In this document: positions 54,618 through 63,347 of the stretch, one piece after another
Numbering within the stretch: position 1 is the stretch's first letter
How the letters are laid out: each line of letters begins with the position of its first letter
NCBI GenBank assembly: GCA_022450045.1
Contig: JAKURD010000002.1
Location: 1 to 64,000, forward strand
DNA length: 64,000 bases
Direction of reading: 5' to 3'
Source of the DNA: Gracilimonas sp.
GTDB lineage: Bacteria > Bacteroidota > Rhodothermia > Balneolales > Balneolaceae
The notes under the pieces: generated by a model
What the model was told of the DNA's origin: nothing
Seen by the model: the letters and a program-made list of their open reading frames with translations, nothing else
Database searches by the model: none
Program-made: the position numbers and the translations under genes

Positions 54618-56039
54618 CTATTGGTAAGCCTCATTTTGTTGCCCTTGCAGATTTACATTTGAATCTATATCTCTGGACGGAATAGGGAAAACCTGACGTC
54701 CTGGATTAGTAAGTGACACTGGATCACCATTCAATCTGTCAATATTTGTTAGAACATTTAAGGCACTACCGGTCCTGATCAGGTTGTACCAGCGATGGCC
54801 TTCCTGAATGAATTCGATCCCACGCTCGTGTTCAATGGCATCAAGGATCTCAGGGGCTGTATCTACTCCTGTTCCTGATGTATCCGCAAGTCCAGCACGG
54901 TTTCTGATCTCATTAAGATCATCAAGAGCTCCTGGGAAATCAGGAGTATTTTTCCGTACCCTGGCTTCCGCTCGGTTGAGATACATTTCTGCAAGCCTTA
55001 TAACCTGAATGTTATCATCTCCACCGGCTTTGGCATACTTGGAAGAATAATAAGCTCCAACATTTGCGTCAAATCCGATAAGATCTCCGCGCTCATCATT
55101 TGGACGGGATGCCACCATATCAACATACTCTTCATGAAGGGCAATATCACCACGGCCGCCTCTACTTGAAGGGAAGTACCAGAAGCGTATGTCATTACCA
55201 TCGGTGGTATTGTACGTTAATTCAAAGATTGCTTCTTCAGTATTCTCGTCAGCGAAAATACTGGCGAAGTCTTCAACCAGATCAAAACTGAAGTTATCTA
55301 TCACGTCTGTGGCAAATGTTTCAGCTTGTGCGAAATCACCTGTATAAAGGTTTAATCGCGAAAGCAGAGCAGTAACGGAAGCTTCAGAAGCTCTGTTTGG
55401 AGAGGAGAATCCCGAGAGCCGTGTGGCAGCTTCATCCAGATCATCTTGAACTTGCTGATAGGAATCAGCAATAGATGCGCGTGAAGGAAAGCTGTTCTCA
55501 TCAATTAGACGGGAAGGAGTAGTAACGATGGGAACACCCATCTCTCCATAAACACCATCCACACCACCGAAAGTTCGGGTTAGATCAAAATAGGCAAGTG
55601 CTCTAATAAAATAAGCTTCACCAAGTATTTGATCACGTGCAGCCGGAGTTATCTCCTCAATGTTTGGAACATCAGCAATGATGTTGTTTGCATGATTGAT
55701 GGCTGCATACATTTGTTGCCATAAGTTTCGGTTTTCAAGGTTACCTGCTGATGTTACGTAGGTGTCCATTTCCCGGTAAAAATCCCAGGTACCAATACTT
55801 TGAGATATATCGGAAGTGACGTCACCCATAATTTGGATGTTACTTCCATAATAGTTGGTCGATTGTATTTGGCTATAGAGTCCGTTAAGTGCTGCTTCTG
55901 CACTTTTGAGATCCCTGATAGCAATTTCGTCCGATATTGCTGTTTGCGGCTGTTGATCCAATACATCACAACCTACCGCTGCCAGCAACGTAATAAGTAT
56001 ATATGTTTTTATATTTTTCATAGTCAGTAATATTTTCAA
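54618..56039 (-). CDS. RagB/SusD-family substrate-binding lipoprotein
   Basis: A 473-residue outer-membrane lipoprotein that caps the SusC channel and binds nutrients. The lipobox is LLAAVGC. SusD helical repeats include LNGLYSQIQSTNYYGS, QILGEAYFIRALAYFDL, SRLNLYTGDFAQAETF, RLAEMYLNRAEAR and the C-terminal FIQEGHRWYNLIRTG. The start is probably the ATG six codons in (MKNIKTYILI), because the upstream ATG abuts the SusC stop. The ligand (glycan or peptide) cannot be told. Confidence 0.94.
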   Translation of the reverse strand: MKILLTMKNIKTYILITLLAAVGCDVLDQQPQTAISDEIAIRDLKSAEAALNGLYSQIQSTNYYGSNIQIMGDVTSDISQSIGTWDFYREMDTYVTSAGNLENRNLWQQMYAAINHANNIIADVPNIEEITPAARDQILGEAYFIRALAYFDLTRTFGGVDGVYGEMGVPIVTTPSRLIDENSFPSRASIADSYQQVQDDLDEAATRLSGFSSPNRASEASVTALLSRLNLYTGDFAQAETFATDVIDNFSFDLVEDFASIFADENTEEAIFELTYNTTDGNDIRFWYFPSSRGGRGDIALHEEYVDMVASRPNDERGDLIGFDANVGAYYSSKYAKAGGDDNIQVIRLAEMYLNRAEARVRKNTPDFPGALDDLNEIRNRAGLADTSGTGVDTAPEILDAIEHERGIEFIQEGHRWYNLIRTGSALNVLTNIDRLNGDPVSLTNPGRQVFPIPSRDIDSNVNLQGQQNEAYQ

Positions 56040-59000
56040 TTAAAATGAGATGTCTATACCACCGATAATAGATCGGGCTTGTGGCATGGTGTAAAATTCA
56101 ATACCACGGGTTAGAGCCGTACTGGCTGTTGCCGTTACTTCGGGATCTAATCCTGAGTAATTGGTAAATGTGAGTAGGTTTTGGCCTGTCACGTAGATAC
56201 GAGCCCTGGAAATTCCTGCACCTAATTTATTCAGGAATTCTATGGGTACTGTGTATCCAATGGTGGCATTCTTAAGTCTCATATACGAGCCATCTTCTAC
56301 AAAACGAGAAGGGCGAAGGTTACCGGCATAGTTGGCACTTGTCATACGAGGGACCATGGTCTGGTCACCCGGTTCTTGCCAGCGATCAAGTTGTGAGCTC
56401 AGGTATCCTGTATTACGGGTTCCTCCATGCTCCTGGAAAAATCGGTTCCAGTTAAGCTGATCGTTTCCATAACTGTATTGAAAAAAGATGGAAAGATCGA
56501 AGGCTTTATAATTAACATTATTGGTTATTCCTCCAAAGAAATCCGGATTCGCATCACCAACTATCTTTCTGTCCACGTTAGGATTGAATGTGCCGTCACC
56601 ATCCACATCGGTCCAGATTGGAGCACCGGTAGCAGGATCTACACCGGTTTGCTCATGGAAATAGAATGAATACATGGGTATTCCTTCTTCATACCGATAA
56701 ATATCACGGTTGTACACATTAAACGGAGCCGCAAGTTTTAGAATCTTGTTACGGTTCCCTGCAATGTTGAACATAAGGTTCCAATTCATGTCACTGTTTT
56801 GAATGATATCCGCAGCAATTCCGAATTCCATTCCTTTGTTTTCCAATTCACCGAAGTTTTGAACTAATTCACTAAATCCGGTAGATAGAGGAACAGGAAC
56901 GGCTAAGAGCAGATCTTCTGTTTTTTTGTAATAGTAGTCATATACAAAATTCAGACGGTCGTCAAAGAGTCCAATATCAATCCCGATATCAAGTTGACGG
57001 GTTGTTTCCCATTTCAAGTCAGGGTTTGCAAGCTGAGTAGGGCTTGTCCCGGGGCTGTCGCCATAACTTTCGCCACCCCATAGTCCACGAGCTTGAAAAT
57101 TGCCGATACCACCTTGATTCCCTGTGATACCATAACTGGCTCGAAGTTTAAGTTCTGAGATGTCCTCAAACTGGAAGAAGTTCTCTTCAGAAACTACCCA
57201 GCCTAAAGCCACAGATGGGAATGTACCCCACTGATTATTCTCACCGAAACGGGATGAACCGTCACGTCTAACAGTAAAAGTAGCCAGATATTTGCTGTCA
57301 TACTCATATTTCAGACGTCCGAAAAATGAGGCTATTCCGGAGCTTGTTCCAGAGGAAGAAGCGGATTGAACAGCCGCATCCTGAACTCTTCTGAAATCAT
57401 TACTTGGAAATTGCTCACCTTCAGCTGTAGTTCTTTCAAAGGTCGTTTCCTCAACACTGGTACCTGCAAGAGCGCTGAAGTCATGGTTTTCTCCAACATT
57501 AAACAGGTAACTCAACGTGTTTTCAACGGTCCAGGTTCGGGCAATGGCAACAGTTGATAACGCACTGCCGTTTACGGCAGAACCATTATTAAGAAAGGTA
57601 TTATCGTATCGGTCTTCTTTGATCTGGTTATAATCCAGACTCCAGCTTGTTCGGAAAGTAAGGCCGGGCATGAATTCGTAATCAGCAAAAACATTACCGA
57701 TCAAGCGATTCACATCCATATTGAAGTCAACTTCATTTGCAGCTGCAACAGGATTTTCAAAAATACTGAATTTAGTATAATCACCGTTTGAGTCATATAC
57801 AGGCAGATTCGTAGGTAAGAAATACACCCCGCCAAGTACTCCTGTAATATTATCATTATTACGTGCTCTGTTACGGTTAGAAAATGAGTAGGTAGTGCTT
57901 GTACCAAACGTCAGTTTTTCAGAGGCAAGAATATCTAAATTCAGCCTTGCACTGTTACGGGAAAATGTTGCCGGTTTCACAACACCATCCTGATCAAAGG
58001 CCGAGCCTGATACAGCATATTTTACTGTTTCATTTCCGCCGTTTACAGTCAGGTCATAACTTTGAACTACGCCTGTGCGAAATACCTGGTCTGCCCAATT
58101 GGTATTGATGGCATCTGAAGGATTCGCATAAGGCTCTGCCTCACCGTTGTTACTGGCTGCTTCGTTCATCAGCATCTCAAATTGAGGCCCTGTAACAAGA
58201 TCCGGTCTATTAACCGGTTCTTCTACGCCACGGTACATAGAAACATTTACACGTGGTGCTGAAAAACTACCACGTTTGGTAGTAATTAAAACAACACCAT
58301 TAGCGGCACGTGCACCATAAATAGCTGTAGCGGAAGCATCTTTCAGTATTTCAATGGATTCAATATCTGAAGGGGCAATATCAGCAAGAGCACTTGTTGT
58401 CTCACCACCTAAACCAAGCCCATAGTTACCGGTTTGGATTGGGATACCGTCTACAACATAAAGAGGGTCACTGCCTCCTGAAATAGAAGAGGTTCCGCGA
58501 ATCTTTACGAATATTCCTCCACCCGGGGTACCTGAGTTGGCACTTACCTGAACACCGGCTGCACGACCTTGCATAAGCTGATCTGTACTGGCAGAAGGCG
58601 TATTTGCTATATCCTCAGCACTGATTGAAGAAACAGCACTTGTCAGGGTTTTCCTGTCTTGTTCTCCATATCCAACCACAACAACATCTTCTAAGAGCTG
58701 GAGGTCTTCTGATAGTTGAATATCAATAGTTTCTCGATTTCCAACCACAGTTTCCTGAGTTTGAAAACTTATTGAACTGAATACAAGCACAGATTCAGTA
58801 TTTGATACCGTGATCTCATATTCTCCATCAACATTGGTACTGGTACCATTTGATGTGCCTTTCTCCAAGACGGTTACGCCCGGAAGGGGTTGTCCATCTT
58901 CAGAAGATGTTACCGTTCCGTTAACTGTTACCTGAGCATATGAAATGTTGGTAAAAGCGAACAGAAATAAAAAAAGGCATGACAATTGCCAGGCCCTGCT

Positions 59001-59072
59001 CGCCGCTTTTAATAATTTATTTTTTGAATTGGATACAGGGATCCCTGTACCAAGTTTGTATCTATTGATCAT
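56040..59072 (-). CDS. SusC/RagA-family TonB-linked outer-membrane transporter
   Basis: A 1010-residue TonB-dependent beta-barrel. A signal peptide ending FAFTNISYAQ is followed by a CarboxypepD_reg-like domain (VNGTVTSSEDGQPLPGVTVL), a plug domain (VVVGYGEQDRKTLTSAVSSI; QGRAAGVQVSANSGTPGG; DPLYVVDGIP; ILKDASATAIYGARAANGV) and the barrel, ending in SIIGGIDISF with a terminal Phe. It works with the adjacent SusD. No sensor, sigma/anti-sigma or glycoside hydrolase gene accompanies the pair besides the BNR protein. Confidence 0.95.
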   Translation of the reverse strand: MINRYKLGTGIPVSNSKNKLLKAASRAWQLSCLFLFLFAFTNISYAQVTVNGTVTSSEDGQPLPGVTVLEKGTSNGTSTNVDGEYEITVSNTESVLVFSSISFQTQETVVGNRETIDIQLSEDLQLLEDVVVVGYGEQDRKTLTSAVSSISAEDIANTPSASTDQLMQGRAAGVQVSANSGTPGGGIFVKIRGTSSISGGSDPLYVVDGIPIQTGNYGLGLGGETTSALADIAPSDIESIEILKDASATAIYGARAANGVVLITTKRGSFSAPRVNVSMYRGVEEPVNRPDLVTGPQFEMLMNEAASNNGEAEPYANPSDAINTNWADQVFRTGVVQSYDLTVNGGNETVKYAVSGSAFDQDGVVKPATFSRNSARLNLDILASEKLTFGTSTTYSFSNRNRARNNDNITGVLGGVYFLPTNLPVYDSNGDYTKFSIFENPVAAANEVDFNMDVNRLIGNVFADYEFMPGLTFRTSWSLDYNQIKEDRYDNTFLNNGSAVNGSALSTVAIARTWTVENTLSYLFNVGENHDFSALAGTSVEETTFERTTAEGEQFPSNDFRRVQDAAVQSASSSGTSSGIASFFGRLKYEYDSKYLATFTVRRDGSSRFGENNQWGTFPSVALGWVVSEENFFQFEDISELKLRASYGITGNQGGIGNFQARGLWGGESYGDSPGTSPTQLANPDLKWETTRQLDIGIDIGLFDDRLNFVYDYYYKKTEDLLLAVPVPLSTGFSELVQNFGELENKGMEFGIAADIIQNSDMNWNLMFNIAGNRNKILKLAAPFNVYNRDIYRYEEGIPMYSFYFHEQTGVDPATGAPIWTDVDGDGTFNPNVDRKIVGDANPDFFGGITNNVNYKAFDLSIFFQYSYGNDQLNWNRFFQEHGGTRNTGYLSSQLDRWQEPGDQTMVPRMTSANYAGNLRPSRFVEDGSYMRLKNATIGYTVPIEFLNKLGAGISRARIYVTGQNLLTFTNYSGLDPEVTATASTALTRGIEFYTMPQARSIIGGIDISF

Positions 59073-59365
59073 TTTGTCCTTCTTAAGTTTTGTTGAATAG
59101 TAGCTTAACTATTGTCAAAATATTATTTATTGATATTTAAATCTTAATGATTTTAAAGTAATGCAATAAAAGTTTTCGAATTCCAAGGTAGGCTAATTAA
59201 TCGAAGGCATAACTGCAAAAAATGAATGGCAAAGTAAACTTACAAAAAACTTGCTGTTAAGTGACTGTATAACAATTTATTAAGTAACTTATAATTCCTT
59301 TTAAAAGATGTAATAAAATGTAAATATCTACTTATATGCCTGTTTAAGGCTGCCAGTGAGTGAGT

Positions 59366-60085
59366 TTAATCACTCTGGCCATAAAGAATAAAGATGGTTG
59401 GGCGTTTATGGAGGTCAGGAAGTTTGGATGATTTCCATTCTGATATGTATTTAGAGATGATCCGCTCGGAGGCAAGGGTAATATCGGTAGCGGTGCAAAG
59501 GCGGGTTGCCTCAGAACAAGTGGAGAGGATGTCCTTCAGCATTTCATTATTCCGGTAGGGAGCTTCCATAAATATCTGAGTTTTCCCGTGGCGTCTGGAT
59601 TCTCCTTCCAGCTGAGTGATCATGGATTTCCGCTTGTTTTGATCCATGGGAAGGTATCCGTGAAAAGCGAATTCTTGCCCGTTAAAGCCCGAAGCCATCA
59701 AAGCTAAAAGAATAGAAGAAGGGCCAGCCAATGGCACTACCTTGATCTGATATTGATGAGCCAGTTTAACCATCTTGGCTCCCGGATCAGCGACTCCGGG
59801 GGCACCTGCTTCTGAAAGAATGCCGGCATCATGTCCATCTAAAAGAGGTTTTAGAAAAGAATGGATCTCCTGCTCAGGAGTATTTTTGTTCAGGTGATAA
59901 AAATCGATCTCATACTCCGGAACTGTCTCCCCAACCCATTGCAAAAAAGAGGTGGCACTTTTTAGGTTCTCAACCATCAGCACATCCAGTTTTCTCAGGA
60001 TAGTAAGCGTGTACTCAGGGATGGAATTATTTTCTCCGGTTTTTCCAAGTGTGGTGGGAATGAGGTACAGCGTTCCGGTATTCAT
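59366..60085 (-). CDS. RsmI-like tetrapyrrole-methylase-fold SAM methyltransferase
   Basis: A 239-residue TP_methylase. GTLYLIPTTLG starts the fold, ILSEAGAPGVADPGAKMV matches the core RsmI motif, VVPLAGPSSILLALMASGF is the second, and IFMEAPYRNNEM the third. It lacks the C-terminal extension of full RsmI (about 280 residues), so it is a shorter paralogue whose target is not certain. It overlaps the preceding gene by 4 bp and is the last of a three-gene set. Confidence 0.85.
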   Translation of the reverse strand: MNTGTLYLIPTTLGKTGENNSIPEYTLTILRKLDVLMVENLKSATSFLQWVGETVPEYEIDFYHLNKNTPEQEIHSFLKPLLDGHDAGILSEAGAPGVADPGAKMVKLAHQYQIKVVPLAGPSSILLALMASGFNGQEFAFHGYLPMDQNKRKSMITQLEGESRRHGKTQIFMEAPYRNNEMLKDILSTCSEATRLCTATDITLASERIISKYISEWKSSKLPDLHKRPTIFILYGQSD

Positions 60086-60600
60086 TGATCAACCCGTTCT
60101 ATGTCAAATTTTTCATCATTTTCATCCATTACTTTTCTGCGGATGTATCGGTTCACAAAAACGCCGGCTATTACTGTAACCACAAAGCCGATAAAAGCAA
60201 CGCCCATGTTAACAAGGGAAGTACTCTTTTGTATCTCAAAGGTGGGGTACAAAACAATTTCCTGGAAGGTACCCGGCTGGTATCGTATCGGGATGTTGGA
60301 ACTTTCCATCAGTTCTTGGGCCATTTGTATAGAGAGTGACAATTTTCGTTCAATGATCTCTCCATCAACTTCAAACCGAATATCAACATAACCGTTAGCT
60401 TGGGCTGCAATTTGCTTGATATCGAAATCGGTGACTTCTGCTAAATAGGTTTGACCATTTTCATAGGTATCGATCGCCCCCTTATAAACCATTCCCTGCT
60501 GAAATATTAAGAAAAGCAGGTAAGCCGGTATGATCCAGTAAAAATTCAGAAGCCGGTAATTATTCATTGTTTTTGGCAATTTCGTTGAGTGTAGTTTCAT
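60082..60600 (-). CDS. Two-TM protein with extracytoplasmic DUF3592-like domain
   Basis: Up to 172 residues. The likely start is the internal ATG at about 60567 (MNNYRLLNFYW), which leaves only a small overlap with the upstream gene. One helix (WIIPAYLLFLIFQQGMVYK) comes first, followed by a beta-rich domain (YLAEVTDFDI, GYVDIRFEVDGEIIERKL, IPIRYQPG) and a second helix (LVNMGVAFIGFVVTVIAGVFV) with a basic tail. The layout is that of DUF3592 proteins of unknown function. It is sandwiched in an overlapping operon. Confidence 0.7.
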   Translation of the reverse strand: MKLHSTKLPKTMNNYRLLNFYWIIPAYLLFLIFQQGMVYKGAIDTYENGQTYLAEVTDFDIKQIAAQANGYVDIRFEVDGEIIERKLSLSIQMAQELMESSNIPIRYQPGTFQEIVLYPTFEIQKSTSLVNMGVAFIGFVVTVIAGVFVNRYIRRKVMDENDEKFDIERVDQ

Positions 60601-61729
60601 ACAAAGCAGGATCCCAGATCAAACGTTGCTGATAGTCTTCCTGCATATGGTTTGCTGACATATGTACCCAAAAACCCACCGGAAGCCGGTCAAAAAAGAC
60701 GGCCTGAACAGAAGTATGACCGTCATATATAGAAGTCCCAAAATCAATTCCGCCCAGCAATCCCATTCTGTTGTCGTAGATGGCACCGTAATCTTCAAAG
60801 CTCCGGGCAATAGGTTTGGATCCCATGGGCCATCTCAGCTTCTGTTTTATTTGCTCTGATATCTGTTTTGTCATAACCTCATCCCTTAACAACGTAACCA
60901 TGAGGTCTGCCAATTGACGGGTAGTGGCTTTTGGAAAATAAGTGAGAGCATCCCGTTCTTCCATAAAAGTGATGGAAATCCGATCCTCTTCAAATTGTTC
61001 TTTAACTTTTCGGTTAAAATCAGAGTTATCCTTAAGCTTGGTTGCTGCACGTACAGCTTGTTTAGCAAAAGTACTGGAATCCATCTCTTTTAAAGCTGAA
61101 GTATCATTCAGGCTGGGGTTCAAACGCATATACATTCCACTAAAAGGAAGAGGAAATGCTGTTTCAGGAAGATCGAGGGTATCCACTAATACCCGGATAT
61201 TATCTTCGCCCAGTTTAAACCAAAGGTAATCTGCGGAAACAAGGTCGCTGTTTTGAAGCATGGCTTTTACCACATCATCGAGAGTAGCGGTTTGATCTTC
61301 AAACTCATCCACCAACTTTTGGTGATTATTTTCACTGATCTCAGGCAGGGCAAATCTCCTGATCTCTTCGAGGGTGACAGTTTCCGAAGGGTCCAAAAGT
61401 CCTTCTGCGACCTGACGTTCATATTCCATTAGCAAGAACAGGTTTGAAGTGGCTCCCAATGCTCGGGGAACATTCTCCTGATAAAAGATCCCGGAATCAG
61501 GATCATTTACATTGTAAGAAGTAATGGAAACCCACTCAGGATGTTCTCCGACGAAGCGGGCAAGTCCTTTTAGTGAATAGGTATTTTCTATATACTGACT
61601 ACCTTCAGCCATTCCTTCTTGATTTTCGAAAAGGGTTTTAAAACCGGAATAATTCAGGCCTATAACCATCGCAAATACTGCAGCTGCAACGATCAGAAAG
61701 ATGAGTAAAAACTTAAGTGCTCTCTTCAA
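60560..61729 (-). CDS. Class A beta-lactamase-fold protein, predicted pseudoenzyme
   Basis: A 389-residue protein with an N-terminal membrane anchor (FLLIFLIVAAAVFAMVIGL) and a serine-hydrolase domain close to class A beta-lactamases. All three catalytic motifs are altered. The S-x-x-K site is ATSN at residues 93-96 (family form ASTMK before the same EYxRQV), S-D-N is SDL (161-163), and K-T-G is RMG (321-323). The fold around them is intact, so it is likely a binding or structural pseudoenzyme rather than decay. It heads an operon with the two-TM protein and the RsmI-like methyltransferase. Confidence 0.8.
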   Translation of the reverse strand: MKRALKFLLIFLIVAAAVFAMVIGLNYSGFKTLFENQEGMAEGSQYIENTYSLKGLARFVGEHPEWVSITSYNVNDPDSGIFYQENVPRALGATSNLFLLMEYERQVAEGLLDPSETVTLEEIRRFALPEISENNHQKLVDEFEDQTATLDDVVKAMLQNSDLVSADYLWFKLGEDNIRVLVDTLDLPETAFPLPFSGMYMRLNPSLNDTSALKEMDSSTFAKQAVRAATKLKDNSDFNRKVKEQFEEDRISITFMEERDALTYFPKATTRQLADLMVTLLRDEVMTKQISEQIKQKLRWPMGSKPIARSFEDYGAIYDNRMGLLGGIDFGTSIYDGHTSVQAVFFDRLPVGFWVHMSANHMQEDYQQRLIWDPALYETTLNEIAKNNE

Positions 61730-61765
61730 GAAATGAGAATTTTAACAGGATTGAAATTTACGGAA

Positions 61766-61773
61766 CAAAGATA
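61766..61773 (-). promoter_or_regulatory. Candidate promoter element (TATCTTTG)
   Basis: The minus strand carries TATCTTTG, matching TAnnTTTG, 36 bases before the beta-lactamase-fold gene start. It is the same octamer and nearly the same spacing as upstream of mnmA. No -33 TTTG was found at the expected distance. Confidence 0.4.
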
Positions 61774-61867
61774 CGAAGAAGAACAAAGCTTATCCTGTGT
61801 TTGTTGATGGTCATTCGCTATTCATATCATAGATTATAGATAAAGAGTAACCATCCATTTGCCTTAT

Positions 61868-63133
61868 TTAAAAACCGGATACGATCCGCATCATCTCGGC
61901 ACTGAGCCAGGCGCCGTAGGTCCCAAGTGCATATCCCAGAACGGCAAGCAGTACACCAACCGGAGCCAGAGCCGGGTGAAATGCAGAAGCCACGATGGGA
62001 GCAGAAGCCGCGCCGCCAACATTGGCCTGACTCCCAACCGCTACAAAGAAGAACGGAGCTTTAATGAATTTCCCAACCAGCAGCAGAATGGTTACGTGGA
62101 TCAGGATCCATACGGCACCGATCACAAAATATCCAGGAGCATCGAGCATCGAGGCAATGTTCATTTTCATCCCGATGGTCATTACCAAAATATAGAGAAA
62201 CAAGCTGCCGATCTTGGAAGCCCCGGCTCCCTCTAAATCACGGACTTTGGTAAAAGACAGGACAAGGCCACCGGTAGTGGCTACCACAATGATCCAAAAG
62301 AAACTGGAATTCAAGCTGAGGTCAGCTAAAGCTGGAGCATTGGCATTAATCCAGGGAGCGATAGAATCGCCGGCAAGGTGGCCTAACGCTGTAAGTACGA
62401 AAGCAACGGCCGCGATCTTGGTAAAATCAACAAGAGTAGGAACACGGGCTATATTAGACTGATAATCGGCGATTTTATTCTTTAATTCGGTAATAGCGGA
62501 AGCATCGGCCTTGAACCAGGTATCTACTTTCTCAGAGATCCCCGCTCCATAAAGGAGAAAGGCCATCCAGATGTTGGCGACAATAATATCTACTGTGACC
62601 ATCGCTCCAAACAGGTCAGTACTCGGTTCATAGATCTCAAGCATAGCAGTTTGATTCGCTCCTCCACCGATCCAGCTACCGGCAACCGTTGCGAGCCCGC
62701 GCCAAACTTCATCTGGTCCGGTTCCACCAATGATCTCAGGATTTATGGTACCCACGATTAAAATGGCAATAGGGCCTCCCAACATAATGCTGAACGTTCC
62801 AGCTAGGAACATAATGACGGCTTTTGGCCCAAGATTTAAAATTCCTTTCAGATCAATACTTAAGGTTAGCAATACCAAACTTGCAGGGAGTAAATATCGG
62901 GAAGCGATGTAATACAAATTTGAATCCGCCTCCGACACAACTCCAAAAGTGGTCAATAAAGAAGGGAGGAAGTAGCACAATAGCAGTGAGGGTACAAATT
63001 TATAGAACTTTTGCCATTTAGGATTATCACTGTGTGAGGTAATAAAGATGCCCGCCAAAATAGCCATCAAAAGTCCAAAAGTAACCGCATCGCTTGTAAT
63101 CAGTGCTGAGTCCATGAAGTAGATTGAGTTCAA
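61868..63133 (-). CDS. DUF819-family integral membrane protein
   Basis: A 421-residue protein with about 10-12 transmembrane helices (VTFGLLMAILAGIFI, SLLLCYFLPSLLTTFG, FLAGTFSIMLGGPIAILIVG and others). Conserved segments are SWIGGGANQTAML, WIIVVATTGGLVLSF and VGSQANVGGAASAPIVASAF. DUF819 (YjcL-like) members are predicted transporters; the repeated Gly/Asn motifs in both halves suggest an inverted repeat transporter fold. The substrate is unknown. Confidence 0.88.
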   Translation of the reverse strand: MNSIYFMDSALITSDAVTFGLLMAILAGIFITSHSDNPKWQKFYKFVPSLLLCYFLPSLLTTFGVVSEADSNLYYIASRYLLPASLVLLTLSIDLKGILNLGPKAVIMFLAGTFSIMLGGPIAILIVGTINPEIIGGTGPDEVWRGLATVAGSWIGGGANQTAMLEIYEPSTDLFGAMVTVDIIVANIWMAFLLYGAGISEKVDTWFKADASAITELKNKIADYQSNIARVPTLVDFTKIAAVAFVLTALGHLAGDSIAPWINANAPALADLSLNSSFFWIIVVATTGGLVLSFTKVRDLEGAGASKIGSLFLYILVMTIGMKMNIASMLDAPGYFVIGAVWILIHVTILLLVGKFIKAPFFFVAVGSQANVGGAASAPIVASAFHPALAPVGVLLAVLGYALGTYGAWLSAEMMRIVSGF

Positions 63134-63347
63134 TTTTCAAGTTCGAGTGAGAATACAAAATTCTGGGGAATGGGACAGTGTTGATTTTTTTGATTAGAAG
63201 ACTGATTCAGGTTTAAAGGCTCAAAACCGTAAATCATAAAAGATGTGAAAAATCATCTTGATAAAGTATTTAAATAAGGTATTGGGTGGATTAGTCTTTA
63301 TTTTTGGACTCGCTCATTTGATTTAACATTTAATCAGTTAGCAGTAC

